DNA of 64,000 nucleotides from Deltaproteobacteria bacterium (GCA_016935565.1 JAFGQS010000144.1:25447-89446); one strand, 5' to 3'; positions 46,178 to 54,886 are shown, counted from the stretch's first letter. Notes: a model not told the origin generated them from the sequence alone. Program-made: numbers and translations.

Positions 46178-46852
46178 ATGATTTCATCTGATCTGAAAGA
46201 ACGGCTGGACTTTCTCTCCACGGCAATGGAATATTTGCAGAGAGAGTTGTACGACAATGCCATAAACCTGGCACGACAGAGGTTGGATCATCATCCCGGC
46301 GATATGGACGCATGGTTTGTCATTGCATCGTGCTGGGTTAATATGGAAAAAATAACCGAAGCTTCGGAAATTTTACATCAACTGGAACAGATTATCAATG
46401 GCTGGTCACAACTCTATCAATCATTGGGTGACGGTTTTCGTAAAAAAGGACTGATTCAAAAGGCGGCAAGGCTCTATCGGAAAGCGCTTACTATAAACCC
46501 CGACGCCCAGAACAGAGAAGAAATGTCGGCAACAATCGCCTTGCTGGAAGAAGGTTTCCATCCCGATGAATTCAAAGCAGATGATCAGATAAGCGATATT
46601 GAACAGATATCGTCGGATTTTCATACCATTACCCTGGCAGAGCTCTACATCAAACAAGGTCATCTGACAATGGCACGAGACGTATTGAAAAAAATCATCA
46701 TAAGGGATCCCCAGAATATAAAAGTGCTGAAGAAACTTGAATATGTAGAAACCCTGATGGATAAAGGAAACGTAAGCAAACAGGAAGAGATCGTTGAAGA
46801 ACTTGAGAAGTGGCTCGACAATCTCCGGCAGAGGAAACAATATAGTGAATAA
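46178..46852 (+). CDS. Tetratricopeptide-repeat protein of unknown role
   Basis: A 224-residue soluble protein. Repeating helix pairs are visible: ELYDNAINLARQRLDHHPGD (about 25-44), then DAWFVIASCWVNMEKITEAS, KGLIQKAARLYRKALTINPD, and a C-terminal pair AELYIKQGHLTMARDVLKKI followed by NIKVLKKLEYVE. They follow TPR spacing. There is no signal peptide or enzyme domain. It overlaps the start of the downstream M24 peptidase by 8 bp, suggesting joint expression. Function cannot be assigned beyond protein-protein contacts. Confidence 0.75.
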   Translation: MISSDLKERLDFLSTAMEYLQRELYDNAINLARQRLDHHPGDMDAWFVIASCWVNMEKITEASEILHQLEQIINGWSQLYQSLGDGFRKKGLIQKAARLYRKALTINPDAQNREEMSATIALLEEGFHPDEFKADDQISDIEQISSDFHTITLAELYIKQGHLTMARDVLKKIIIRDPQNIKVLKKLEYVETLMDKGNVSKQEEIVEELEKWLDNLRQRKQYSE

Positions 46853-47930
46853 AACAACAAACTCGGGAGAGAGGATAGCGCGTATTTCATCAAAACTAAC
46901 CGCACTTCGTGTGGAGGGTATCCTTTTCTTTGATATGAAGAATATTCGATATCTTACCGGTTTTACCGGAAGTGACGGTTTCCTTTTTATCGGGGAAAAA
47001 GGGATTTTCTTATTAGTCGATGGCCGTTATGTCACACAAGCGAAACAAGAGGTGACTGATTGTAATATTATTGAGTACAGAGATAAAGTAGACGGAATCG
47101 CGATGCTTATTTCGGACCACAACATGAAGGTCATCGGATTTGAATCATCTGCTCTCACCTGTGATACATATCTCAAGCTCAGGAATCGACTGAATGACGT
47201 AACCTTGGAACCTCTTTCAGAAGAAATTAACTCTATAAGAGCCATAAAGGATATACAAGAAATAGATTGCATAAAAAAAGCAGCCGCTATAGCATCTCAA
47301 GCCCTTCAACTTGTGATGAACTCCATACAACCGGGGATCAGAGAGAGAGACATTGCCCTGATCCTGGAATCTAAAATGAAAGAACTGGGAGGCGAAACCC
47401 TTGCATTTGAAACAATTGTCGCGTCAGGCTACAATTCAGCTCTTCCCCATGCAAAACCAGGATCAAAAGAAATCGAAAACGGGGATTTTGTCGTAGTAGA
47501 TTATGGCATTGTTTACCAGGGATATCATTCCGATGAGACGTGTACCGTCGCCGTAGGTTCGGTCACTCAAAAACAACGGGAGACATATCAAATCGTCAAG
47601 GATGCACACGACAGGGCACTCGACGCCGTTAAAGATGGTATTTCCTGTCGTGAGATTGACCGAATTGCCAGAGACCATATTGAGAAAGCCGGTCTGGTAC
47701 AATACTTTTCACATGGTACCGGTCACGGAGTGGGTCTCGAAATCCATGAGACCCCTACAATCTCCTCAAAGAGCGCTGATTATCTTACCTCGGGAATGAT
47801 TATTACTATTGAACCCGGCGTATACATACCCAATCTGTGGGGAATCAGAGTCGAAGACATGGTGGTCGTCGAAAGGGACGGTTGTGAAATTTTATCGACT
47901 GTCCCAAAACACTTGCAGATTACATACTGA
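46845..47930 (+). CDS. Xaa-Pro aminopeptidase (M24 family)
   Basis: Start chosen at GTG 46845 (361 residues) with AGAGGA upstream, overlapping the TPR gene end. It has an N-terminal creatinase-like domain with IRYLTGFTGSDG and a C-terminal pita-bread domain with the metal ligands in VVDYGIVYQGYHSDET (two Asp), SHGTGHGVGLEIHE (His), TIEPGVY (Glu) and GIRVEDMV (Glu). It cleaves N-terminal residues before proline in the cytoplasm. It is the family often found near efp, which is not visible here. Confidence 0.9.
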   Translation: MNKTTNSGERIARISSKLTALRVEGILFFDMKNIRYLTGFTGSDGFLFIGEKGIFLLVDGRYVTQAKQEVTDCNIIEYRDKVDGIAMLISDHNMKVIGFESSALTCDTYLKLRNRLNDVTLEPLSEEINSIRAIKDIQEIDCIKKAAAIASQALQLVMNSIQPGIRERDIALILESKMKELGGETLAFETIVASGYNSALPHAKPGSKEIENGDFVVVDYGIVYQGYHSDETCTVAVGSVTQKQRETYQIVKDAHDRALDAVKDGISCREIDRIARDHIEKAGLVQYFSHGTGHGVGLEIHETPTISSKSADYLTSGMIITIEPGVYIPNLWGIRVEDMVVVERDGCEILSTVPKHLQITY

Positions 47931-48018
47931 CATATAATAACAGTGCTCATCGTTCCAGATGCGGAAAATAAAGGACAAACATTGAATCAAATACATACGT
48001 GGAGGAAATACGGAAACA

Positions 48019-48414
48019 ATGATAGGTCTTCCGGATGATCTGCTTTACAGTCGAGAACACATGTGGACAAGGATTGAAGGCAGTGTTGCAACTATTGGAA
48101 TTACAGATTATGCACAAGAAGAATTGGGAGAAATATATTCGGTCGAACTTCCCGATATTGATACCTATATAGAACAGGATGAACCATTCGGCACTATAGA
48201 GTCGTCAAAGACCATCCTTGAGTTAATCTCGCCTGTCAGTGGGGATATCATAAACATTAATGAAGATCTGTCCGATGATTTGGGAATCATCAACAGCGAT
48301 CCATACAATACGGGCTGGATGATCGTTGTCGAAATGAATAACCTGAGCGAACTGGACACCCTTCTCGATTCAATGGAATATAGTGACTTCATCGAAGAAG
48401 AAGGAGATGCATGA
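48019..48414 (+). CDS. gcvH: Glycine cleavage system H protein
   Basis: A 131-residue lipoyl carrier. The lipoylation lysine is Lys64 in GTIESSKTILELISPVSG, and HMWTRIEGSVATIGITDYAQ is the typical N-terminal part. No gcvT or gcvP is in the window. The next gene encodes a LipM-like octanoyltransferase, whose known acceptor is GcvH. GcvH may therefore serve as the entry carrier for lipoate synthesis as well as glycine metabolism. Confidence 0.92.
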   Translation: MIGLPDDLLYSREHMWTRIEGSVATIGITDYAQEELGEIYSVELPDIDTYIEQDEPFGTIESSKTILELISPVSGDIININEDLSDDLGIINSDPYNTGWMIVVEMNNLSELDTLLDSMEYSDFIEEEGDA

Positions 48415-48420
48415 TATAAA

Positions 48421-49263
48421 GTGAAAGAGTGGAGATACCTTTCTTTTCGTTACTACGATGCATTTGAAAATATGGCTATCGACGAGGCCATTGTAAGAGA
48501 AAGTCAACGAACAAATTTTTCCCCGACACTGAGGTTCTATAGTTGGGAAAAGCCGGCGGTGTCTCTCGGATATTTTCAAAACGTCGAAGATGAAGTAAAT
48601 ATAAAATTCTGTCAAGACATGGGCATACCGATTGTACGACGCCCGACCGGGGGTAAGGCGGTTCTTCATGAAGGTGATCTTACGTACTCCGTTGTGGCCC
48701 GGGAAGATAATCCCCTTTTCCCTGCAGGCCTTCTCGGGACATATCAGATTATTAGTCGATGCATCGCTACAGGTCTCGCCAAACTTGGCATACGGGCAGA
48801 CATGTTAAAGGAAGGAAGACAGGCAGGTGCACCGGAATTAGATGCATTATGTTTTTCCATACCCTCTCAGTACGAACTCCTTGTTAAGGGAAAGAAAATA
48901 TGCGGCAGTGCCCAGATGAGAACGAAAGGGGTTTTTCTGCAACATGGATCGCTTTTAATGGATTTTGACCCCCATAGTTCCTGCCTGGCAATCTCAAAAA
49001 ATAACGGGCCCACATCAAGGGAAGAAGAAAAACTCAAACAGCACGTTACATCGATTCATGAAAATATGAGCAGAAAAACAGATCACATTGAAGTGTGTCG
49101 TGCCTTGGCCTCAGGTTTTGAGGAATCTCTGGGTATTCGTCTTATTGAGGGATCTCTGACCCCCGGGGAAGAAAAGACAACGGAACTGCTATTACAACAT
49201 AAGTATTCGAAAGGAAAATGGAATATGGAAGGAAAGGCGATTGAATGGACATTACAAGAATAA
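48421..49263 (+). CDS. lipM: LipM-like octanoyl/lipoyl protein transferase
   Basis: A 280-residue member of the BPL/LPL family beginning with GTG, six bases after gcvH. It has RRPTGGKAVLHEGDLTYSV (73-91) and KKICGSAQMRTKGVFLQHGS (158-176). LCFSIPSQYEL places a Cys at residue 144, where the B. subtilis LipM nucleophile (Cys150) is found, which favours a cysteine acyl-transferase over an ATP-using LplA ligase. The length also fits LipM (278). Expected reaction: octanoyl-ACP to GcvH. LplA-type activity remains an alternative. Confidence 0.8.
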   Translation: MKEWRYLSFRYYDAFENMAIDEAIVRESQRTNFSPTLRFYSWEKPAVSLGYFQNVEDEVNIKFCQDMGIPIVRRPTGGKAVLHEGDLTYSVVAREDNPLFPAGLLGTYQIISRCIATGLAKLGIRADMLKEGRQAGAPELDALCFSIPSQYELLVKGKKICGSAQMRTKGVFLQHGSLLMDFDPHSSCLAISKNNGPTSREEEKLKQHVTSIHENMSRKTDHIEVCRALASGFEESLGIRLIEGSLTPGEEKTTELLLQHKYSKGKWNMEGKAIEWTLQE

Positions 49264-50312
49264 TAAAAGAGGTAATTCGGAAGCAGCAGGCATATTCAAT
49301 TGAGGAACAACCCTGTCGCATTAAACTTGATGCAAATGAAAATCCATATACTCTCACTCCTTCTCAACAAAACAGGATATTCGAACATTTAAAGACAATC
49401 TCACTCAATCGTTATCCCGATCCCGGAGCAACCGATCTTAAAGAACAATTTGCACAGTATTTTGGTATCGATGAAGACATGCTTATGCTTGGAAACGGTT
49501 CCGATGAATTGATTCAGTTGCTCCTAACAGCTTTTGATTCGTCGTCTTCAGGCGGCGTGGTTATACCGGTCCCCACCTTTGCCATGTACAAGATCAGTGC
49601 TGTCAATACGGGTCATACGGTCATAGAGGTTCCTTTAAACGATCAGTTTGATCTTGACCTGGAAAATATACTGGATACCATGTCACAGAATAAGCCCCAT
49701 CTGATATTCTTGAGTTATCCGAATAATCCTACCGGAAACCTTTTTGATTCGGGAAAAATTGAAAAGATTCTCATGCAGACAGACGGACTCGTTGTCGTTG
49801 ATGAAGCCTACGTTGATTTTTCGGGAAAAACCTTTTTACCGGATTTTAATCGATGGGACAATCTCGTCATCTTAAGAACCCTTTCAAAGGTCGGTTTTGC
49901 AGCCATACGGCTCGGTATTCTCATTGGTAAACCGTCACTCGTGCACGAGTTGAATAAGGTTCGTCTTCCCTATAACCTGAATGCTCTCTCACAAGCGGTT
50001 GGCCTTTTCTTTCACGAATACGCAGATGAGCTTCAAAAAAAGATAGACCGCATCATTCTGAGCAGACAACATCTCTTTAACGAATTAACCGATCTAGAAG
50101 GAATATATCCCTATCATTCGGATTCGAACTTTATTCTTTTTAGTTGTGCTCATGATAAAAATAGGGTATATAGTGAACTCCTTAAGAGAGGAATAGGAAT
50201 AAAGAATTTCACATCACCCGATAGTTTGCGAGACTGTTTTCGTGTGACCGTCGGTAGTGATGAGGAAAATCGAGAGTTTCTGGAAGCGCTGAGAAAGATA
50301 CTTCATCAGTAA
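49245..50312 (+). CDS. hisC: Histidinol-phosphate aminotransferase
   Basis: A 355-residue fold-type I PLP enzyme. LDANENPY, GNGSDELIQLLL, PNNPTGN, VVDEAYVDFSG and the PLP lysine in LRTLSKVGFAAIRLG are present, followed by the conserved Arg region of the C-terminus. It transfers an amino group to imidazole-acetol phosphate in histidine synthesis; other aromatic aminotransfer is possible for this family. It overlaps lipM by 19 bp and ends before an intrinsic terminator. Confidence 0.92.
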   Translation: MDITRIIKEVIRKQQAYSIEEQPCRIKLDANENPYTLTPSQQNRIFEHLKTISLNRYPDPGATDLKEQFAQYFGIDEDMLMLGNGSDELIQLLLTAFDSSSSGGVVIPVPTFAMYKISAVNTGHTVIEVPLNDQFDLDLENILDTMSQNKPHLIFLSYPNNPTGNLFDSGKIEKILMQTDGLVVVDEAYVDFSGKTFLPDFNRWDNLVILRTLSKVGFAAIRLGILIGKPSLVHELNKVRLPYNLNALSQAVGLFFHEYADELQKKIDRIILSRQHLFNELTDLEGIYPYHSDSNFILFSCAHDKNRVYSELLKRGIGIKNFTSPDSLRDCFRVTVGSDEENREFLEALRKILHQ

Positions 50313-50340
50313 GGAGAGTGATATAACGGAGTGAAAAATA

Positions 50341-50386
50341 GGTAGAACCGTCACATTGTCTATGTGGGTCGGTCTGCCTTTTTTTT
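50341..50386 (+). terminator. Intrinsic terminator after hisC
   Basis: GGTAGA-ACCG (50341-50350) pairs with CGGTCTGCC (50370-50378) with one bulge and one G-T pair, the inner CACAT/ATGTG extends the stem, and eight T follow. It closes the operon that ends with hisC. Confidence 0.88.
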
Positions 50387-50401
50387 ATGTCAATCTTTTA
50401 G

Positions 50402-50430
50402 TTGACACATCACTCATTCTATATTATGAG
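50402..50430 (+). promoter_or_regulatory. Putative rpsU promoter
   Basis: A consensus TTGACA at 50402-50407 follows the terminator. Possible -10 elements are TATTAT (14-bp spacer) or TATGAG at 50425-50430 (17-bp spacer); neither is ideal. Confidence 0.35.
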
Positions 50431-50486
50431 CAGCATCTTGTGCTTAATATTCACACACATTCAATAAAAGAAAGGAAGGGATTTTT

Positions 50487-50678
50487 TTGGAGGTAAAGGT
50501 AATTGATAATGATGTAGAGAAAGCTTTGAAGATTCTCAAGAACAAGCTTTCCAAGAACGGTTTATTCAAGGAACTCAAACTGCGAAGGGCCTATGAAAAG
50601 CCCTCGGTAAAGAAAAAGAGAAAAGCATTAGAAGCACGCAGAAGGACGGCGAAGGCAAAACGGCGAAGGCGTTTTTAA
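50487..50678 (+). CDS. rpsU: 30S ribosomal protein S21
   Basis: A 63-residue basic protein with the S21 sequence order VIDNDVEKALKILKNKL, then LRRAYEKPSVKKKRKA and a terminal arginine-rich tail. The start is TTG at 50487, set by the conserved N-terminus (MEVKV) and by AAGGAAGGG seven bases before it; no ATG is available. S21 contacts the anti-Shine-Dalgarno region of 16S rRNA. It is the first gene after a terminator. Confidence 0.93.
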   Translation: MEVKVIDNDVEKALKILKNKLSKNGLFKELKLRRAYEKPSVKKKRKALEARRRTAKAKRRRRF

Positions 50679-50679
50679 T

Positions 50680-51333
50680 ATGGATGAGAAGCAATACCTT
50701 GTCGATGCACTTTCCATTGATGAGTCATGGCGGGTGTTTCGAATCATGGCTGAGTTTGTCGATGCCATTGAGGAGCTTTCTAAAATAAAACATGCCGTTA
50801 GTATATTCGGGTCAGCCAGAGCAACACCTCTCGATATGTATTATCAAAAAACGGAACAACTGGCCCGTCTCCTTGCCCGGGAAGGATTTTCTGTTATAAC
50901 CGGAGGCGGTCCCGGAATTATGGAGGCAGCCAACAAAGGGGCTTCAGAGGAAGGCGGCACATCGGTGGGAATGAATATTCATCTCCCCTTTGAACAGACA
51001 CCGAATCCCTATGCCAACGTTAGAATTGATTACAAGTATTTTTTCATTCGTAAAGTCATGTTTGTCAAATATGCCATGGCCTATGTTATCCTTCCCGGCG
51101 GATTCGGTACCATGGATGAACTATTTGAGGCGTTGACACTCATTCAGACAAAAAGAATTAAAAGTTTTCCCGTTATTCTTATGGGAAGCGACTACTGGAG
51201 CGGCCTTGCCGATTGGATAAAAAAAACCATGCTCAGGGAAGGGAAAATCTCTCCGGGAGATATCGATCTCTTTCAGGTTATTGATGAACCTGAAAACGTC
51301 GTACAACACATACGGAAATATGTCATTTTATAA
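50680..51333 (+). CDS. LOG-family protein (TIGR00730)
   Basis: A 217-residue Rossmann-like protein with ITGGGPGIMEAANKGA (about 73-88) and the family motif PGGFGTMDELFE (about 142-153). Characterised members hydrolyse nucleoside 5'-monophosphates at the N-glycosidic bond (cytokinin-activating in plants, purine nucleotide salvage in bacteria); the old name lysine decarboxylase is not supported. The gene starts one base after rpsU. Confidence 0.9.
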   Translation: MDEKQYLVDALSIDESWRVFRIMAEFVDAIEELSKIKHAVSIFGSARATPLDMYYQKTEQLARLLAREGFSVITGGGPGIMEAANKGASEEGGTSVGMNIHLPFEQTPNPYANVRIDYKYFFIRKVMFVKYAMAYVILPGGFGTMDELFEALTLIQTKRIKSFPVILMGSDYWSGLADWIKKTMLREGKISPGDIDLFQVIDEPENVVQHIRKYVIL

Positions 51334-51437
51334 CATATCCTCTCTGTTTTTATATTTCGACTTTTTTCACTTCAAACAATCCATAACCATTGATACGATA
51401 GACGGCAAAAAAGTTATTTCAGAGAGGAGATGACTCG

Positions 51438-52814
51438 ATGGATCATACCGCGCAAGATCCTATGAAGATGGTTCAGACTGTACTCCGAAACATAAGAGAC
51501 GGTGAGAGAGCGCCCTGCTATCTCCTGTACGGAGATGAAGATTATTTAATCAAGGACCTGCTTCACCAGATTATTGACATCATCCTCCCCGGAGACGAGA
51601 AGAATCTGAATCTTTTTTGGATGGATGGAACAGTGACCGATATAGAGGCAATATGTGAATCAATTCTTACTCCTCCTCTCATGCCGGGAAACAAAGTAGT
51701 CGTGGTCAACAAGACGTCTCTTTTGTCCTCTCAGTCATCGCTGCCTGATGTGGTAAATGAAATTCTTGAAACTATAGAAACAGAACCTCAGAGAGCAGCC
51801 AAAGTCTTCGGTACGTTTTTACAGATGGTCGGGTGGAGTCTTGAAGACCTGCAGGACGGGGGCTGGGAAAAGATATCAGATAATGACTGGCGTAAGCTCA
51901 TCGGTGAAGCAGGCAGCACAAATCGAGATAAATGGCTTCCGAAGATCATCGATATATCAGGACGCTTCCGTATCGAGGCACGAAAAAAACCTGACGATAC
52001 GGAACGCTTTGAAACAGTTCTGAAAAAAGGCTTTCCCGACAGCAACTATCTTATCTTAACGGCAGACTTTGTCGATAAAAGAAAAAAGATTGTCGGTAGC
52101 ATCGCCGATGTCGGTGTTGTCATTCACTTATCAAAAGAAAAGCGTACGGAAAAACAGAGAAACACGCTCTTGCACGCGGCAACGGATATGCTTCAACGGG
52201 AAGGGAAGACACTTTCACCGGGGGCCATCAAAGCACTCGGAAGGAAAACGGGGTTCAGCCTGAGAGAGTCCATGGGTGAACTGGAAAAATTGATTACCTA
52301 TACTGGTGATAAAGATTGTATCGATGAAGAAGATATCGAGAGCATCACGAGAAAGACAAAAGAAGATTCTATCTTTGATCTAACATCCGCTCTTGTTGAT
52401 AAAAACCTTGAAAGAGCCCTTTTCTCCTTTCGAGACCTTCTCGATCAGGGTCTTCACCATCTCATGATACTAACCATGATTGCCCGGGAAATACGGAATC
52501 TTTTGCAGGGAAAACTTATTGTACAGGCAGGAATTCTCTCCGCTTTCCATCATCAGATGGATTTCAAGACATTCCAACACTCTGTATATCCACAGATAAA
52601 AAAAATCGGTACTCAGCGTGGCAAAAAAAATCAAACGCTGAGCAGTCAGCATCCCTATGTTATTTTTAATGCACTAAAAAATGCGGATCGGTTCTCTTTT
52701 GATGAATTGGTGAGATATCTTGAATACTTGAGCGATATTGATCTGACGTTAAAAACAACGGGGAAAGATCCAAAGCTTGCCATCGAACGACTCATCATAG
52801 AAATGTGTCAGTAA
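51438..52814 (+). CDS. holA: DNA polymerase III delta subunit with extended insertion
   Basis: A 458-residue HolA, against about 330-345 for the family. The N-terminus CYLLYGDEDYLIKDLLHQII, the VVVVNK strand and the SNYLILTADFVDKRKK strand are recognisable, as are GAIKALGRKTGFSLRESMGELEKL and the C-terminal helical collar segment. About 90-100 extra residues lie between the VVVVNK strand (near 85-92) and the SNYLIL strand (near 195). The delta subunit opens the sliding clamp in the clamp loader. GAGAGGAGA gives the RBS, part of an inverted repeat. Confidence 0.85.
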   Translation: MDHTAQDPMKMVQTVLRNIRDGERAPCYLLYGDEDYLIKDLLHQIIDIILPGDEKNLNLFWMDGTVTDIEAICESILTPPLMPGNKVVVVNKTSLLSSQSSLPDVVNEILETIETEPQRAAKVFGTFLQMVGWSLEDLQDGGWEKISDNDWRKLIGEAGSTNRDKWLPKIIDISGRFRIEARKKPDDTERFETVLKKGFPDSNYLILTADFVDKRKKIVGSIADVGVVIHLSKEKRTEKQRNTLLHAATDMLQREGKTLSPGAIKALGRKTGFSLRESMGELEKLITYTGDKDCIDEEDIESITRKTKEDSIFDLTSALVDKNLERALFSFRDLLDQGLHHLMILTMIAREIRNLLQGKLIVQAGILSAFHHQMDFKTFQHSVYPQIKKIGTQRGKKNQTLSSQHPYVIFNALKNADRFSFDELVRYLEYLSDIDLTLKTTGKDPKLAIERLIIEMCQ

Positions 52815-52905
52815 ATCACCCCGCCGCCAAGGCGCGGCATCGTCCGTCATATTCATCCATATGGCATGCCCGCATTCGGCAGATAAACACGTCATCCCCA
52901 TTCAG
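52814..52905 (+). repeat. Short dispersed repeat, copy 2 (after holA)
   Basis: ATCACCCCGCC, CAAGGCG and GGCATC, followed later by a second match (CGTCATCCCCATT), in the same order as at 44909 after pilQ. The first hairpin (CGCC/GGCG) is retained while the second stem is degraded. The rest of the gap to 53122 has an open frame from 52925 with no RBS or recognisable product. Confidence 0.5.
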
Positions 52906-53122
52906 CATTTTCCGGTTAAATTGCATGGAAGCAACCGTGGTATTACACCGTAATAATCGAAAGAATGTTAAAAGCGCTTATAAAGTCTTTAGAAAACAAA
53001 CCCTTGAATCCTTGGCCCCTCTTTTCAAACTAAAGTGGAGCAGAACCTCATTGTATGACGTGCCGGAACAGGAATGGAGCAGTGAATGGTGTAACGTTTA
53101 TCTTCTTACCTGTGGACTTGAC

Positions 53123-53650
53123 TTACAACTTCCTGAGCCGTGCCGCTGCCCGTCTCTGTTTTTTAGGCAACCGTCGTGACGGCCCCTTCTTTTTTTGTGA
53201 TGTAATCTTACTATTACTCTTTACATCATTGTATTCCATATCCATTGATACGGAAATATCCGTTTCAACCATTGATATCCTGTTTTCAAACTCGGGCGAC
53301 GAGATGGCCACGCCACCCCTCCTGGTGATAAAATCTGCTATGTTTCTGTCCGACGTAACGACGGTAAGTGCCGAACCACCTTTCATTGCCAGCCGCTTGA
53401 TGACTTCATCGGCTTTTTCCCCTCTTTTCGAGTAAATGACGGTGATGCCCCCTTCATTCCGGCGCTCTTCTCTTGCAGAACCATGTATCCACCCATCGAA
53501 AACCGCAACAACTGTATGTCCCCGAAGTCTCTTGAAGATTGAAAGCCTCCGAATTAATTCCTTGCGCCCCTCCTCAAGGCTGAACCTTTCGAACCGCCGA
53601 AGGGACTCGGATTGTCTTATAAGATTGTATCCATCAATGATAATTTTCAT
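53123..53650 (-). CDS. NYN-domain ribonuclease (YacP-like)
   Basis: A 175-residue protein starting MKIIIDGYNLIRQSE, the PIN/NYN first acidic motif, then VVAVFDGW, KRGEKADEVIKRL and LTVVTSDRNIADF with the later acidic residues, ending in a basic tail. This is the YacP (Rae1-like) NYN family; B. subtilis Rae1 cleaves mRNA in the ribosomal A site. A comparable function is possible. The gene is convergent with holA and divergent from the next DHH gene. Confidence 0.85.
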   Translation of the reverse strand: MKIIIDGYNLIRQSESLRRFERFSLEEGRKELIRRLSIFKRLRGHTVVAVFDGWIHGSAREERRNEGGITVIYSKRGEKADEVIKRLAMKGGSALTVVTSDRNIADFITRRGGVAISSPEFENRISMVETDISVSMDMEYNDVKSNSKITSQKKKGPSRRLPKKQRRAAARLRKL

Positions 53651-53834
53651 TATTTCTCTTGAGCCCGTTTTTGCACATCTCTCGTTCCATAGTTACAAAG
53701 TCGGTATTGATAAATCAAGGAAAATTCGATACTATTCAGGACAGTATTCTTTGGACTGCTATCATCGGTAAGGCTTTTTTTACGAGTATCAGTACTATCG
53801 AAGTTTTTTTCGGCACAGGGAAAGCGGAAACGGT

Positions 53835-54869
53835 ATGCATCGTGAAAACATAAGCAATCATGACCGGCTGGAAAAACTCTTTGAAATCGTCAGGAGAAAA
53901 AGGGAAATTCTCATCCTCACTCATAACAATCCTGATCCCGACGCCCTTGCGTCTGCACTGACGCTCAAATATATTTTCCGCACTCTCTGTAACGTTGAAT
54001 CCGTTATCGCATACGGGGGCGTCGTGGGAAGAGCGGAAAACAAGGCCATGATCAAAAACCTGAAAATTACTATCCATCCTCTTACCGACATCACCATAAA
54101 AAACTTCAGTGTTATTGCACTCGTCGACACTCAACCGGGTTCGGGGAATAACTCACTGCCAAAATCAATACTACCAAGCATTATCATTGATCATCATCGT
54201 CCGGTAAGAGCCAAATCACGGAAATCACCCTTTGTCGATATCAGGACCGATTACGGAAGTACATCAACCATACTTGCCGAGTACCTGAAGGAATCAAATA
54301 TTCATGGTATTGATCGGAATGTGGCCACGGCGTTGCTCTACGGCATTAAATCCGACACCCGTGATCTCGGAAGAGGAACAAATCCCCAGGATCTGGAGGC
54401 ATTTCTCTACCTCTATCCCCGGGTAAATTTCAAAGTTCTCTCCAGGATCGAGCATCCCGCCCTGTCGCGGGAGCACTTCAAAACTTTTGAAAAAGCCATT
54501 AAAAATGCAATGATTTATAAGGATGTTGTCGTATCAGACGTTGACCGGATTGATAATCCGGACAGTCTTGCAGAAATGGCCGATTTACTGGTTCGCCTGG
54601 AGGGAATCAACTGGTCGTTATGTCTCGGCACGTTTCAAGACGATATTTATTTTTCCGTCAGAACAACAAAGACGAGGGAGCGGGCAGATCGTATTGTCCA
54701 GAACATGGTCCGGAAGATAGGATCGGCAGGAGGACACACCATGATTGCCGCGGGAAAAGTCGATCATTCCTTTATCCATAGAAACGACCATGCCGCAACG
54801 ATTAATACTCTCATATCGAGATTTCTTAAGGGGATAAAAAGAGAGGCTTTTCAGGGAAAGAATCTGTAG
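53835..54869 (+). CDS. DHH-family phosphoesterase (second NrnA-like paralogue)
   Basis: A 344-residue DHH/DHHA1 protein: THNNPDPDALASAL (motif I), LVDTQPGSGNN (motif II), IIDHHRPVR (DHH), GIKSDTRDLGRG (motif IV) and a C-terminal GSAGGHTMIAAGK (DHHA1). Motif I is NPDPDA rather than the LDGDA of the copy at 32605, so the two differ and likely have different substrates. Candidates are oligoribonucleotides, pAp or cyclic dinucleotide products. It follows the NYN gene divergently; both act on short RNA by family, but no operon joins them. Confidence 0.88.
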   Translation: MHRENISNHDRLEKLFEIVRRKREILILTHNNPDPDALASALTLKYIFRTLCNVESVIAYGGVVGRAENKAMIKNLKITIHPLTDITIKNFSVIALVDTQPGSGNNSLPKSILPSIIIDHHRPVRAKSRKSPFVDIRTDYGSTSTILAEYLKESNIHGIDRNVATALLYGIKSDTRDLGRGTNPQDLEAFLYLYPRVNFKVLSRIEHPALSREHFKTFEKAIKNAMIYKDVVVSDVDRIDNPDSLAEMADLLVRLEGINWSLCLGTFQDDIYFSVRTTKTRERADRIVQNMVRKIGSAGGHTMIAAGKVDHSFIHRNDHAATINTLISRFLKGIKREAFQGKNL

Positions 54870-54886
54870 TGATTCACCCGCAACAC

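Noticed and set aside
52925-53179. Plus-strand frame after holA with Trp-rich segment
   Set aside because: No RBS, no recognisable family, and its end overlaps the NYN gene; treated as non-coding or a relic.
53055-53435. Plus-strand 126-codon frame opposite the NYN RNase
   Set aside because: The minus-strand product has a clear domain and start; this frame shows none.
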